Assembly (NCBI GenBank): GCA_047618505.1
Contig: JBLHLB010000021.1
Span: forward strand, 1-24,630
Length of the DNA stretch: 24,630 nucleotides
Direction: 5' to 3'
Origin: JBLHLB01 sp047618505
GTDB taxonomy: Bacteria > Planctomycetota > UBA1135 > GCA-002686595
Shown: positions 24,622 to 24,630 of the stretch, piece after piece
Layout of the letters: every line of letters starts with the position of its first letter
Position numbering within the stretch: the first letter of the stretch is position 1
Translations under genes and position numbers: made by a program
Notes under the pieces: generated by a model
Seen by the model: only the letters and a program-made list of their open reading frames with translations
Told to the model about the DNA's origin: nothing
Database searches by the model: none

Positions 24622-24630
24622 ATAGTAGTT

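Larger units (their letters stand above)
24326..24630. other. Non-coding region downstream of the integron integrase, strongly C-rich on the + strand
   Basis: These 305 bases run to the window end. From about 24491 to 24600 the + strand is dominated by C runs. No gene with good coding character is seen on either strand. The region carries two related palindromes (24475-24490 and 24606-24621), a direct repeat CTTATAC exactly 100 bases apart (24473 and 24573), and a hairpin CACCC-CTCTT-GGGTG (24589-24603). No consensus attC pair (RYYYAAC/GTTRRRY) is complete inside the window. Confidence 0.5.

Noticed and set aside
24341..24630. Open frame from GTG 24341 running off the window end
   Set aside because: The translation is Pro/Arg-rich low-complexity sequence caused by C runs, without protein-like character; it could only be revisited with downstream sequence.

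Overview
This 24.6 kb window is high-GC bacterial DNA with densely packed genes on both strands and short intergenic gaps. The best guess for the source is a member of the Planctomycetota, although no marker gene in the window settles this. The guess rests on gene content: an exported FG-GAP repeat protein with a separate C-terminal secretion or anchoring-type domain, large single-pass proteins with carboxypeptidase-regulatory-like Ig folds, a CE15-type esterase, and an integron integrase standing apart from any visible cassette array. The TonB-dependent receptor ending in Phe and the periplasmic adaptor protein indicate a Gram-negative-type (diderm) envelope.

Layout. 1-3336 (+): the 3' part of a periplasmic adaptor (HlyD/MacA-like) gene, followed by two MacB/FtsX-type ABC permease genes; the second permease starts inside the stop codon of the first. 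No ABC ATPase lies in the window, so it is presumably upstream. 3529-4671 (+): a single-pass protein of unknown function. 4696-6822 (-): a TonB-dependent outer-membrane receptor. 7074-9635 (-): a HerA/DUF853-like ATPase, divergent from clpB (9884-12445, +), which ends in a very strong terminator. 12780-15230 (+): an exported protein with seven FG-GAP repeats, followed by a second terminator with nearly the same stem. 15455-18493 (+): a five-TM membrane protein of unknown function, a CE15-like esterase and a short sigma factor that contains only region 2. 18476-20872 and 20915-22282 (-): a large Ig-fold/carboxypeptidase-regulatory-like protein and an exported HExxH metallopeptidase-like protein. 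22391-23185 (+): xdhC. 23295-24325 (+): an integron-type tyrosine recombinase broken by a one-base frameshift. 24326-24630: non-coding, C-rich DNA with two related palindromes.

How the genes fit together. Most of the window concerns the cell envelope (efflux or export of a substrate, outer-membrane uptake, secreted adhesion and hydrolysis) plus protein quality control (ClpB). The right-hand end is the most unusual part. It holds an integron integrase whose reading frame is interrupted in a C run. About 150 bp downstream of its stop are two palindromic sites with a conserved 6-base centre and a compensatory arm change, and the window ends before it can be seen whether a cassette array follows. 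The second notable locus is the truncated sigma factor, whose 3' end overlaps the tail of the convergent 798-residue gene by 18 bp.
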